Positions 1 through 6,589 of a DNA stretch of 10,080 nt are shown piece by piece (within the stretch, counting starts at the first letter, position 1; every line of letters starts with the position of its first letter). Source of the DNA: Bremia lactucae (lineage: Eukaryota > Oomycota > Peronosporomycetes > Peronosporales > Peronosporaceae). A program made the translations under genes and the position numbers. The notes beneath the pieces are model-generated. The model saw nothing but the letters and a program-made list of their open reading frames with translations. It searched no databases and was not told the origin of the DNA. The stretch is taken from the NCBI RefSeq assembly GCF_004359215.1, contig NC_090625.1, forward strand, positions 384,783-394,862, in the 5' to 3' direction.

Positions 1-331
1 TCTCATTCGAAGGCTCATAATCAGCCGCCTGACGGGTATCAGGCGACTGTTCCATCCTCCCCGAGTCGGCCATTTCGTCCGACTCGCACTCATAATCGAC
101 CTCTAAAGAGGGGTCGTACTCACGTGGTGAATCACCACGTGCACTCGCAACACCAAGTGTTGTGCGAGTGGAAGACACTACGGTAGACGGAACGTCTACC
201 GCAAGAGATAACAATGCGTCACCCGCGGCTGCACGAACCGCAGCCGAAGGTTCAACACTATCCTCACCCCGCATGAATTGTTCCTTCATGCGATGGAATT
301 TAAAATGATGGATCTGACCAATCAAAATCAT
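1..331 (-). CDS. Partial unknown ORF, antisense to flanking Gypsy-like LTR
   Basis: The minus strand is open from an ATG at 331 to the window edge (110 codons, C-terminus missing). The predicted protein starts MILIGQIHHFKF, has an Ala/Val/Ser-rich middle and then a strongly acidic stretch containing EVDYECESDE. I recognise no domain and assign no function. It begins 78 nt inside the LTR at 409-859. The purine tract at 396-408 implies that the element reads on the plus strand, which makes this frame antisense, between pol and the 3' LTR. Some plant Gypsy (Tat-lineage) elements carry antisense ORFs there, so there is precedent. The alternative is a gag N-terminus with 409-859 as a minus-strand 5' LTR, but no TGG-type primer binding site follows the LTR. 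The region is full of inverted repeats, which can keep both strands open, so chance is possible. A TCACTCT initiator-like motif lies on the minus strand at 386-380, 49 nt before the ATG. Confidence 0.4.
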   Translation of the reverse strand, partial: MILIGQIHHFKFHRMKEQFMRGEDSVEPSAAVRAAAGDALLSLAVDVPSTVVSSTRTTLGVASARGDSPREYDPSLEVDYECESDEMADSGRMEQSPDTRQAADYEPSNE

Positions 332-363
332 TTTAAAAATTAAGTGGTCATTTAGCGACCACT
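26..363. repeat. Array of short inverted repeats inside the left element
   Basis: Consecutive hairpin-capable inverted repeats read directly from the sequence (left arm / right arm): 26-32/39-45, 62-69/79-86, 97-104/107-116 (two-base bulge), 121-130/132-141 (perfect 10-bp arms with a one-base centre), 142-153/157-170 (two-base indel), 181-189/193-201, 226-232/240-246, 270-277/285-292, 299-309/327-337 (11-bp arms) and 343-349/357-363. Ten occur in about 340 bp, one after another with little overlap. The array continues into the LTR. The cause is unknown; template-switching during reverse transcription is one inference. Confidence 0.85.
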
Positions 364-395
364 CCACCTAATGACATTCAGAGTGATTGTCGTTT

Positions 396-408
396 AAGGG
401 AGGGGTGA
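396..408 (+). other. Polypurine tract next to the left LTR
   Basis: The run AAGGGAGGGGTGA abuts the LTR start at 409. A purine-rich tract directly 5' of an LTR is where plus-strand DNA synthesis is primed in LTR retrotransposons, so it marks 409-859 as the 3' LTR of a plus-strand element. The equivalent position in the right-hand element (9871-9858, minus strand) is also purine-rich, which supports the reading. The other orientation would make it a primer binding site, but it lacks the usual TGG start. Confidence 0.65.
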
Positions 409-843
409 TGTAACGGGGTGTATCGTTACATGAAATTAACAATAAAAGATTGTTAATTAATATTATCCAAAAGGTAGATAATATTTGGAGGAAATTACTT
501 TAAATAGTAATTTCCTGAATTCTTATCCATAAATAGGTATAGACCATTATGTCTATTTATTCCGCAGACTAATCAGCTGTAGAAGTAATCAAAGAGAGTT
601 ACGAGATAAGATAGATAAGAATTCATTTACATGTTTAGTATTAGTTTATAGTTAAGACAACATTTACAAAGATAGATTAACAAAGACACTTAACTATATT
701 AATACAGTTTTCATTTTACCCTCTTAAGTTAACTTGTCTTAAGAGAAGTCTTCCTCTGCACGTACAGTGTACGTTACTTAACGAGAGGCACCACTCACAT
801 CTGAAGCAGTGTGAAGTGGACTTGTACTGAAACAGTACAAGTC
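409..843. repeat. Inverted-repeat array forming the left LTR
   Basis: Inverted repeats inside the LTR (left arm / right arm): 409-415/424-430 (the LTR start folds on itself), 434-443/449-458, 459-467/477-485, 489-499/506-516 (perfect 11-bp arms), 529-536/553-560 with a competing inner pair 539-544/551-556, 647-656/689-698, 721-728/738-745, 760-765/769-774, 791-798/811-819 (one bulge) and 819-829/833-843 (perfect 11-bp arms, three-base loop). Neighbouring repeats often abut. Roughly 565-645 shows no clear one. Confidence 0.85.
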
Positions 844-859
844 GCAGTGCCCCGTTACA
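409..859 (+). repeat. LTR of a Gypsy-like retrotransposon (likely 3' LTR)
   Basis: This 451-bp segment begins TGTAACGGGG and ends CCCCGTTACA, a perfect 10-bp terminal inverted repeat with the canonical TG...CA ends. A purine tract lies directly upstream, and copia gag sequence starts just past the right end. The flanks do not match as a target-site duplication, which fits internal element sequence on the left instead of a solo LTR. The LTR is AT-rich with no ORF. Calling it Gypsy-like rests on my recollection of oomycete LTRs of this type; no pol domain of this element lies in the window. It runs right up to the copia gag, suggesting insertion into or against that older element. Confidence 0.8.
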
Positions 860-867
860 ACCACCAC

Positions 868-1565
868 ATGGACGATGCTAGAATACCAGCACAGCATATG
901 GAGCAGGTTGTGAGGTACTCTGACACAAGGCTGAAAAAGCTTGCGGTTTGGAGTGGGGACGTCGTTTCAAAAGACAGGTGAATTTGGCCCAATCAGTCTG
1001 TGGTTTTCTATGGTCGGAAGACATTAAAGTTGATCTTCTTGGACACTATCTTCAAGGCATGTCCAAGCGTTACTATCACAAACATCTGGAAACTTGGTGA
1101 AATAAGATGCCCACCCTTTAATATGCACTGGACAAAATGTTTGAGGCATTGAAAACACATATTGCTCCAACACAATCGATGATGCTGTTTACAAAGCCGA
1201 AGGATCCGAAGAAAACATGAACCGAACTTTTTCTTTATGGTGGCTGTGGCGGAAGTGTCGGAAGGAGCTGTATAATACCTGTTCCTTAACAATAGTGCAA
1301 TACGCGTAAGAAGACATGATGGTAGTGCTGATGGCGAAGGTAGATGGTCGAAGGACGAATTATTTGCAGCAAGCTAAAGAACTGGTCCATTTCGCCAAAG
1401 CTTGGGAATCCGTGACAAAGAAACAAGTGTCGAGGTGTGTTGCGAACGTCGTCCGAGAGCCGCAATTTCGTGAGATTCTAAGGTGTCATGAATGTGGCGA
1501 GATTGGACATTAAAGAAAGATGTGTCCTAATCGCAACAGTGGAGGTTAAAGTGAACGCAACTTTA
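868..1565 (+). pseudogene. gag: Copia-like gag relic with CCHC zinc knuckle
   Basis: This is the nucleocapsid/structural region of a plus-strand Ty1/copia element, reconstructed across frames. The first piece (868-981) opens with MDDARIPAQHMEQV and ends at TGA. A second frame (981-1270) contains the gag core, with motifs such as GFLWSEDIKVDLL, KRYYHKHLETW and QSMMLFTKPKDPKKT, broken by in-frame stops at 1098, 1119 and 1218. A third frame (1316-1513) carries NYLQQAKELVHFAK and then the zinc knuckle CHECGEIGH; a TAA at 1511 interrupts the knuckle before its last cysteine (RKMC follows in frame). The CX2CX4HX4C spacing is kept. No intact Gag can be made. The first ATG is only 8 nt from the Gypsy-like LTR, so the true 5' end may be displaced or lost. 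Confidence 0.8.
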
Positions 1566-1597
1566 CGCTGGCGATGTTATCACAGAGAATTTCTCCT

Positions 1598-1945
1598 AAT
1601 GACTCCTGGATATTGGATAGTGGACCAAGCCGTCATTTATGCAGCAATGAACTGTGGTAAGAAGACATAAAATACGCTAAAGGCGTGTGTATTCAGCCCA
1701 ATGGAGAAGAGCTTATGATCAGAAAAGTGAGAAATGGGACGCCGCACGTACCTGCGGATGGCAAGACACACAGTGTAAAGCTTACCGAAGTTTATTACGC
1801 GGTCGAACTTGCTCACAAATTCATTTCGTTTGGATTGTTGGATGCTAAAGGGTATGTACTAGGCCGGCGTGGTAAACAGCGTGTACTTGAGACGCGTAAT
1901 GGAAAATGCGTGATTTTGAACGTGGAGCTATCGCAAATTGTATTA
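1598..1945 (+). pseudogene. pol: Copia pol: aspartic protease segment
   Basis: The frame beginning near 1598 reads NDSWILDSGPSRHLCSNELW. The DSG triad at 1616-1624 matches the retropepsin active-site D-[ST]-G within the WILDSG..RH context typical of copia proteases. A TAA at 1658 breaks the frame. Beyond it the same frame runs from 1661 to 1993, with LTEVYYAVELAHKFISFGLL, which resembles the protease C-terminal region leading to the GAG-pre-integrase domain. The reading frame is lost to a shift around 1945; downstream similarity continues in another frame. Retropepsins work as dimers that process Gag-Pol; this copy is inactive. Confidence 0.75.
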
Positions 1946-2629
1946 TGCTTAAGGCCACTGATATACAAACACGGCAGCAACCTCGTGATTTAATGTTAGC
2001 GGCACTTGTGAAAAACGTCGAGTCACATTCTGATACCCACGACGAACATCAACGGGGTACGCTATATGTTTTTCATCTACACTTAGGCCACCTGCATTAT
2101 GGTGCCATCGAGAGACTGGCTCAAAATTCGGCGTCGGTAATCACTCTCACTGATCGCACACGTGTAAACTGTTTGACATTTGCTTATGACAAACAGAGCA
2201 AAAATCGACAGCCTGCTCAAGATACTGGGGCAAACTCTCCCATCGACCGAATTAGCGGGATTTTTTGCTCGGATCTTAAAAACTCCCATAACTCCAAGAG
2301 ACAGACTCGGTAATCGCTACATGATCAACTTTGTGGATCACAAAAGTAACTACGCGAAGATTTAATCGCCCGCACTAAAGATGAAGCGGCCAAATCATTC
2401 GAGAATTTGGTGTTGTTCGAGAAGCGTTTTGATTGTCGGGTTCACGTTTTGCGTACCGACTCGAGTGGTGAATACGTAAATGTCAATTTATTCTGTCGAA
2501 GTCTGGTGTGGCTCGTCAGCGTAGGGAGGCAAGAAACCAAGCTAGCAACGGGAAGGCGGAACGTAAGCACCGTACCACAATGAATATGGCACGGTGCATG
2601 ATTATTTCCAGCGGTTTGCCGCTTAGTTT
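1946..2629 (+). pseudogene. pol: Copia pol: GAG-pre-integrase and integrase core
   Basis: After a frame shift near 1945 the frame ending at 2313 contains HLHLGHLHYGAIERLA (GAG-pre-integrase/zinc region) and CSDLK, the first catalytic Asp of the DDE core. A shift at the A-run near 2280 leads to TPRDRLGNRYMINFVDHKS (stop at 2363). The next frame gives LIARTKDEAAKSFENL and VHVLRTDSSGEY with the second Asp. A last shift near 2505 gives NGKAERKHRT with the catalytic Glu, then MARCMIISSGLPLSF. Order and spacing match a copia integrase. The domain stops abruptly at about 2629 where oppositely oriented sequence begins. All three catalytic residues survive but lie in different frames. Confidence 0.85.
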
Positions 2630-2735
2630 TGACATCTCATCAAAACCTTGACGTCTCTTGTAGGACGTGGACTGTTTGGTGCTTGGAGTGTCTGTAGTCT
2701 GTTCCAACGACTACGTCGGCTAATGTCTCTTACTG
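2630..2735 (-). pseudogene. pol: Copia pol linker between integrase and RT
   Basis: On the minus strand, downstream of the first integrase C-terminal repeat, one frame reads DSSSKRH, two stops, then SLEQTTDTPSTKQ. This Ser/Thr/Lys/Arg-rich, low-complexity text is what I would expect of the variable linker between the integrase C-terminal domain and the RT in this copia lineage. It ends at the junction with the plus-strand integrase near 2630. Little more can be said because the linker is poorly conserved. Confidence 0.4.
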
Positions 2736-3480
2736 CTAGAATCCATTCTCAAATCTTTCGCAGTGTCTTTTTTTCTTCTTGCGGCGACTCATTACCAGTC
2801 TCCTCTTCATCTTCAATACAACGTCTTTCTGACAGTAGTCACTTGTATCAGTGATAAAAACGTCTTCCATAAACTGTGTGTCGCAACTTACCAGAATACG
2901 ACAACTCTCCAGTTTTTCAAACTGTCGTGCTTTCTCATGATATGAATATCTAAGAAGCTGCAGCGAACTCACCGGGCATCAAGCTTGGCACGCAAATTTC
3001 TCCTACTACTAGAATTTATGTCTTAATTCTTTGCAGTGCCTACTTCTTCTTGCGAAGACTCGTCATCTGTCACTTTTCGTCTTCAATAACAACGTCCTTC
3101 TGACAGTAACAACGTCTATCAGTGTCGAGGACATCTTTCATGAACTGTGCGGTGCAACTTATTAGAATACGACCACCCTCCAGCTCTTCAAACTGATATG
3201 CTTTCTCATGATTTGAATTTCGAAGCAAACGACAGCGAGCTGACCGAGCATCAAACTTGGCACGCAACTGTTTCTTTCTGCTAGAATCAATGTCTGAATC
3301 TTCCGCAGTGCCTTCTTCTTGCTCCGACTCTTCATTTGAAGCTCTTCATCTTAAATGACAACGTCCTGATGCCAGTAGTCACGTCTTCCAGTGTCGAAGA
3401 CATCTTTTATGAACTGTGCGTCGTGACTTACCGGAACGCGACGACTCTTAGCTCTTCAAACCGATATGCTTTCTCATGAT
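2736..3480 (-). repeat. pol: Triplicated copia integrase C-terminal domain
   Basis: Three tandem units of about 271 bp on the minus strand. The CTAGAAT anchor occurs at 2736, 3009 and 3281, and GCTTTCTCATGA at 2929, 3200 and 3468. Translated, the units share motifs such as HEKAYQFEEL, GRILISC, AQFMKDV and YCQKDVV, resembling the small copia integrase C-terminal domain (pattern: R-L-L, aromatic pair, S-R-D-x-x-F). The third unit (3281 to about 3480) is shorter. The period is close to 270/273 nt (90-91 codons), so the duplication could have been in frame originally; stops and indels now break each unit. The best preserved frames are 2972-2736 and 3267-3070. The linker also repeats (DSSRKKQLRAKFDARSAR in unit 2). 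Confidence 0.75.
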
Positions 3481-3867
3481 CTAATTATCGAAATGATCAA
3501 GAACTACAACATTAATGACGTTTAGCACTTGCTTCGCACGGTTGAATGATGACTTGGCCTTGTTCAGTTGCGTTTTCTTACCTAGTGAGCACCTGTCACA
3601 CACCTCTCACTGCTTTACTGACGTAATGCTTATGTCAGCTCCGTGTTTTTTCTTGGCAACAGCGTCAAGACCGCCATTACCAATGTGACCAAATTGATGG
3701 TGCCAGAGGTATAATTTGGTATCCCCATGGCATCTTATCGATCTTGTCACACTGGCTTCGTCCACGATTACCGGCGTCAGGCAAGTTAAACAGTCTTTTG
3801 CCTTCGCGTCCTTAAAGCTTCCAGCAAGTACCTTTTGGTTTTGCAAATCATTCATCGCGCTCGTCAT
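3481..3867 (-). pseudogene. pol: Copia GAG-pre-integrase zinc domain (second lineage)
   Basis: On the minus strand the frame 3867-3607 includes LYLWHHQFGHIGNGGLDAV and ISITSVKQ, then a TGA, then in frame EVCDRCSLGKKTQLNKAKSS. The WHxxFGH histidines and the CDRC cysteine pair form the HHCC zinc module that opens copia integrases. Instead of the DDE catalytic core, the sequence passes at about 3480 straight into the integrase C-terminal repeats, so the core is deleted. The upstream stretch (MNDLQNQKVLAGSFKDAK) fits the region between protease and integrase. This copy cannot integrate DNA. The wording of the motif differs from the plus-strand copia at 2070-2130. Confidence 0.75.
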
Positions 3868-4028
3868 GGCCCAACATCCTTATGCGACGCCAACATACGG
3901 ACTTTAGGTTTCGCAAAGCTGTACGACAAGTCTGCTTGGTTATTTAGATGCAGACTGAGCTGAAGCTTTTTACCCCGCCAAATCACAAGTGATTACGTTC
4001 TTAGGTGAAACAACGGATGCATCTGCCA
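3868..4028. other. Unassigned sequence within the insert
   Basis: This stretch between the minus-strand GAG-pre-integrase relic and the plus-strand RNase H fragment holds no frame I can assign. It may be decayed protease-side sequence of the minus-strand element. The right end (about 4018-4028) is the inferred left breakpoint of a local inversion. Confidence 0.4.
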
Positions 4029-4165
4029 TCGAACAAGAAGCAATGAACTATGGTGCTTTCTTCGGTGAAAGCTGAATACATGGTGCTTTCGGAAGCCACT
4101 GAGAAAGCGAAATGGCTCGGATTTTCTGCATGAGTTTGATAAGTTAACAGTGGCAATCAATTTGC
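4029..4165 (+). pseudogene. pol: Copia RNase H C-terminal half (inverted piece)
   Basis: The plus strand reads SNKKQ, a stop, then TMVLSSVKAEYMVLSEATEK before a TGA at 4131; a shift gives HEFDK. This matches the copia RNase H segment around the second catalytic carboxylate (SxxEAEYxAL, here VKAEYMVL) and the helix after it. The N-terminal half of a matching RNase H lies on the opposite strand, ending near 4843. The two halves meet at the same point in the domain: one stops at LVSGGK and the other starts at SNKKQ. They were probably contiguous before an inversion of the segment between them. Confidence 0.65.
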
Positions 4166-4230
4166 AAAAGACCAGTCGATACAGAAATTTCGTTAAAACT
4201 GTTTAACGCACTGAACAGCTAATTCTTGGC

Positions 4231-4855
4231 AATGACGTCACGTAAATTACGTCAGATCTCTACAAGGGGCTCTAAGAGCAGTGATTGGCCAAGAGTTATG
4301 ATTGGCTTTGAGGTCGCAGTCGATTATGTGTCTTCGCTCTGGAACATCCTTCGCCATGACCCTTCGTTTCGTCTCGCTTTGGTATTCTTACAGGTAATGA
4401 CGTCATAAGGTTGCCGTCAGTTGTTCGAGAACGTTGATTTTAAAAGCTGTGATTGGCTGAGAGTAATAGTTGGCAAAGAGTAAGTAATAGATTATGTGTC
4501 ATCGCTCTGGCTTGTCATTGCCAAAATATTTCACTCGCCTGGCTTCGGTCCTCTTACAAGTAATGACATCATGGGAATGACGTCAGATTTTTAAGAGGCT
4601 GGCTCTAAGATCATTGATTGACTATAAGTAATGGTTGGCTAAGAGGTAGCAATAGATTTAGTGTATTCGCTCTGGTTTGTCCTTTGCCAAATCCCTTCGC
4701 TTCTCCTCGCTTCGATCTTGTTATAGGTAATGACGTCATCAGGAGGGCGTCAGATGTTCTCGAAGGTAAGTTCAAGGAGCAGTGATTGATCAAGAGTAAT
4801 GGTTGGCTTAGAGGTAGCAATAGGTTACGTGTCTTTCCTCCGGACACCAGTTATT
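4231..4855. repeat. Tandem repeat, 4 x about 166 bp, with TGACGTCA and ATTGG
   Basis: Four direct units start at 4231, 4396, 4562 and 4729 (periods 165, 166 and 167; the last is partial). Each opens with AATGACRTCA, has a second CGTCAG about 20 nt on, then GATTGG or GTTGGCT boxes, then a segment ending in CGCTCTGG...TTGCC and a pyrimidine-rich tail. Perfect TGACGTCA palindromes lie at 4233, 4398, 4578 and 4731, with TGACATCA at 4564. TGACGTCA is the classic bZIP (CRE/ATF) site and ATTGG is an inverted CCAAT box, so an enhancer-like repeat from an LTR is a fair inference. Binding is not shown. ORFs crossing it look incidental. Confidence 0.85.
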
Positions 4856-5497
4856 CGAAGGCATATCCGCTTGTGCTTCATCACGTCTCTACACCGCCAG
4901 TCCAATCTGTATCCGAGTATCCTTGCAGTGTAGCGATGCCATTACGTGAGAAATCGAGTTCATTCATCGGTGTTGCTTAAAAATGCCGCAGCACACGCTT
5001 GAGGGCCTGCCAATTTGTTTTACAGGGATCAGCCGCAAGCTGACACCAAGCTCCCACTGCCATAGCAAGGTCTGGACATGTCGCCACCATGAAGTACATG
5101 TTCCTCGAATAGCACTTCGGTAAGGCACAATTTTCATCGTGTCATCGTGCTTGCTTCCACCTTCACACATGTTCTACGTCAGCTTGAGCTTAGGATCTTG
5201 AGGCTCTCCACGGGCTTGCTGCCATGTATACCAAACCTGTTCAAGACGGACTAAAGAAACTTTGTTTGCCGCATCGTCATACGGCCAGCCGCATGATCGC
5301 TCTTGATCTCCACACCAACTAAATACTTCAGTTCACCGCGATCAGTCATCTCGAATCGGTCTCTCAACGCATACTTAATCGACGTGAGAAATTAGTCGTT
5401 GTTGCTTGCATTATATGATTATTATTTCATAAAACAACGGAGATCATGTCATCGTCGTCCCGCTTGACATACAAACAGTGATCCGATTCACACTGTT
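4843..5497 (-). pseudogene. pol: Copia RT C-terminal part and RNase H N-terminal half
   Basis: Along the minus strand from 5497: ESDHCLYVKRDDDDMISVV (the strand before the YVDD loop), a degraded stretch where YVDD should be, then pieces matching RFEMTD, GELKYLVGVEIKSDH, KLKLT, KHDDTMKIVPYRSA and ATRPD-like text, and finally LQGYSDTDWTGGVET, two stops, STSGYAFE. The last part is RNase H with its first catalytic Asp in the YSDTDW motif. Frame changes occur every 50-100 nt, so no enzyme is possible. The longest open piece is 5170-4964. The RNase H ends at LVSGGK next to the tandem repeat; its continuation is found inverted at 4029. Confidence 0.75.
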
Positions 5498-5720
5498 GCT
5501 AATACTGGTAAAGCATCTCCGATCGAGATACTGACAAATGTTCCACCAACCTTGAACGCGATTGTGGTATTTGGTTTCCCATGCTCGGGCTAGGGAGAGT
5601 TCAGTGACAAGATTAATGCATGCTGGGTCAGATGACAATCCAGAAGTGTGTCAGGCTGTGGATGTTGAAATTGGTGTGTGACAGATACGGATCAGTCGAC
5701 CTATCGGGAAGCAATATAAA
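5498..5720 (+). pseudogene. pol: Copia integrase tail of the plus-strand element
   Basis: The plus strand reads ANTGKASPIEILTNVPPTL and then VVFGFPC before a TAG at 5591. This is the segment after the integrase core in copia elements, where a P-x-E-x-L-T ... P-x-L ... VFG pattern precedes the small C-terminal domain. It continues the integrase that broke off at about 2629, with about 15-20 codons missing between. From 5594 to 5720 the text is degenerate until a YREAI motif leads into the RT. It shows that the 2630-5497 block is an insertion and that both copia parts are one element. Confidence 0.65.
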
Positions 5721-5729
5721 GCGTTGACA

Positions 5730-6562
5730 AATCTAAATCGGAAGCCACAATGCATGAAGAAATTCAAGCATTGAAGAATAACCACGTGTGGAACATGGTA
5801 GTGACACCATCAAATGCAGATTGTCTACATACAAAATGGGTGTACAAGACAAAGCACGACACAGATTATACTTTAAAGCGATACAAAGCACGCTTGGTCG
5901 CGTGTGGAAATGAACAAGTTTTTGGTCGCGACTACAACGTCACTTCCGCAGCTGTGATGAAAATGTCGAGTGTAAAGATTAATTTTTGACTTTTGCGAGA
6001 GTATGGAGAGTCCCGACACAACACGGCGACATCCCAAATGCATATGTCAAGGCCGACAAAGAGCCGGAGCTCGACATTTTCTTAAAATTTTTCTCACAAG
6101 GATTGAACGTGGATCACGCCACACTTTAGTCGTTTAAGGTCGAGAAGAAGGATGAATTGTCGCTTGAATTAAAGAAGGCACTATATGGATTAAAACAAGC
6201 TGGAAGACATTGGTCTGAACTGCTGCACAAGAAGATAATGTCGCAAGAGTTCACACGGTGTCTTGCGAACATGTGTGTATACTATACACGGCTTATTGGC
6301 GTGGGTGTATACGTTGACGACCTTCTAGTAACGGCTACAACATCATCGCTGGTCGAAATATATTTTGCCGATTTGGAAAATTGTCTGTAATTTTTTTGGC
6401 ATTGCCCATAAACTCCTAGGAATGCAAATTAATTACGATAATGAAAATGGGTACGGCATCGACCAAGAAGTGACAATTGTGGACATGCTCAAGGGCATGG
6501 GTCTAGAGAATGCTCGCGGAATGCGAACTTCCATCGATGATACTACTTATGAAGTTGTATAA
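5730..6562 (+). pseudogene. pol: Copia reverse transcriptase
   Basis: RNA-directed DNA polymerase of the plus-strand copia. Frame 5750-5989 starts MHEEIQALKNNHVWNMV and includes TKWVYKTK and YKARLVACGNEQVFGRDY. After a shift near 5985 comes HGDIPNAYVKADKEPELDI, with the first catalytic Asp in HGDIPNAY. After a TAG at 6127, frame 6157-6390 has LELKKALYGLKQAGRHW and GVYVDDLLVTAT; the YVDD catalytic loop is at 6310-6321. A shift near 6390 gives GIAHKLLGMQINYDNENGY and ends at a TAA (6560). Domain order and motif spacing match copia RT. All three catalytic Asp codons survive, but stops and shifts make it non-functional. Confidence 0.9.
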
Positions 6563-6589
6563 AATGATAGCGTGCTCCTTGTTTATGCA

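Larger units (their letters stand above)
2630..5497 (-). mobile_element. Mosaic insert of a second copia lineage
   Basis: This 2.9-kb block separates two parts of the plus-strand copia integrase. The motif GLPLSF ends at about 2629 and the integrase tail resumes near 5498, so only a short piece of the host element is missing. The insert's pol-like fragments are mainly on the minus strand and differ in motif wording from the host copia, which indicates another lineage. Going along the minus strand, the order is reverse transcriptase and RNase H (5497-4843), tandem repeats, GAG-pre-integrase (3867-3490), integrase C-terminal repeats (3480-2736) and linker. Because copia order is integrase then RT, this cannot be one colinear element: either two copies or a rearranged one are present. 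No target-site duplication was found at the junctions. Confidence 0.65.

Noticed and set aside
121..170. CRISPR-like or terminator reading of the repeated hairpins
   Set aside because: The hairpins all differ in sequence and have no common repeat or T-run; the context is eukaryotic retroelement.
1..186. Plus-strand open frame of 61 codons ending at TAG (184), a possible pol C-terminus of the left element
   Set aside because: It overlaps the minus-strand frame in DNA made of inverted repeats, has no recognisable domain, and is short; the strand cannot be decided here.
4611..4847. Minus-strand ORF with repeated Leu/Pro-rich text
   Set aside because: It lies wholly in the tandem repeat and its internal repetition follows the DNA repeat; no coding sign.
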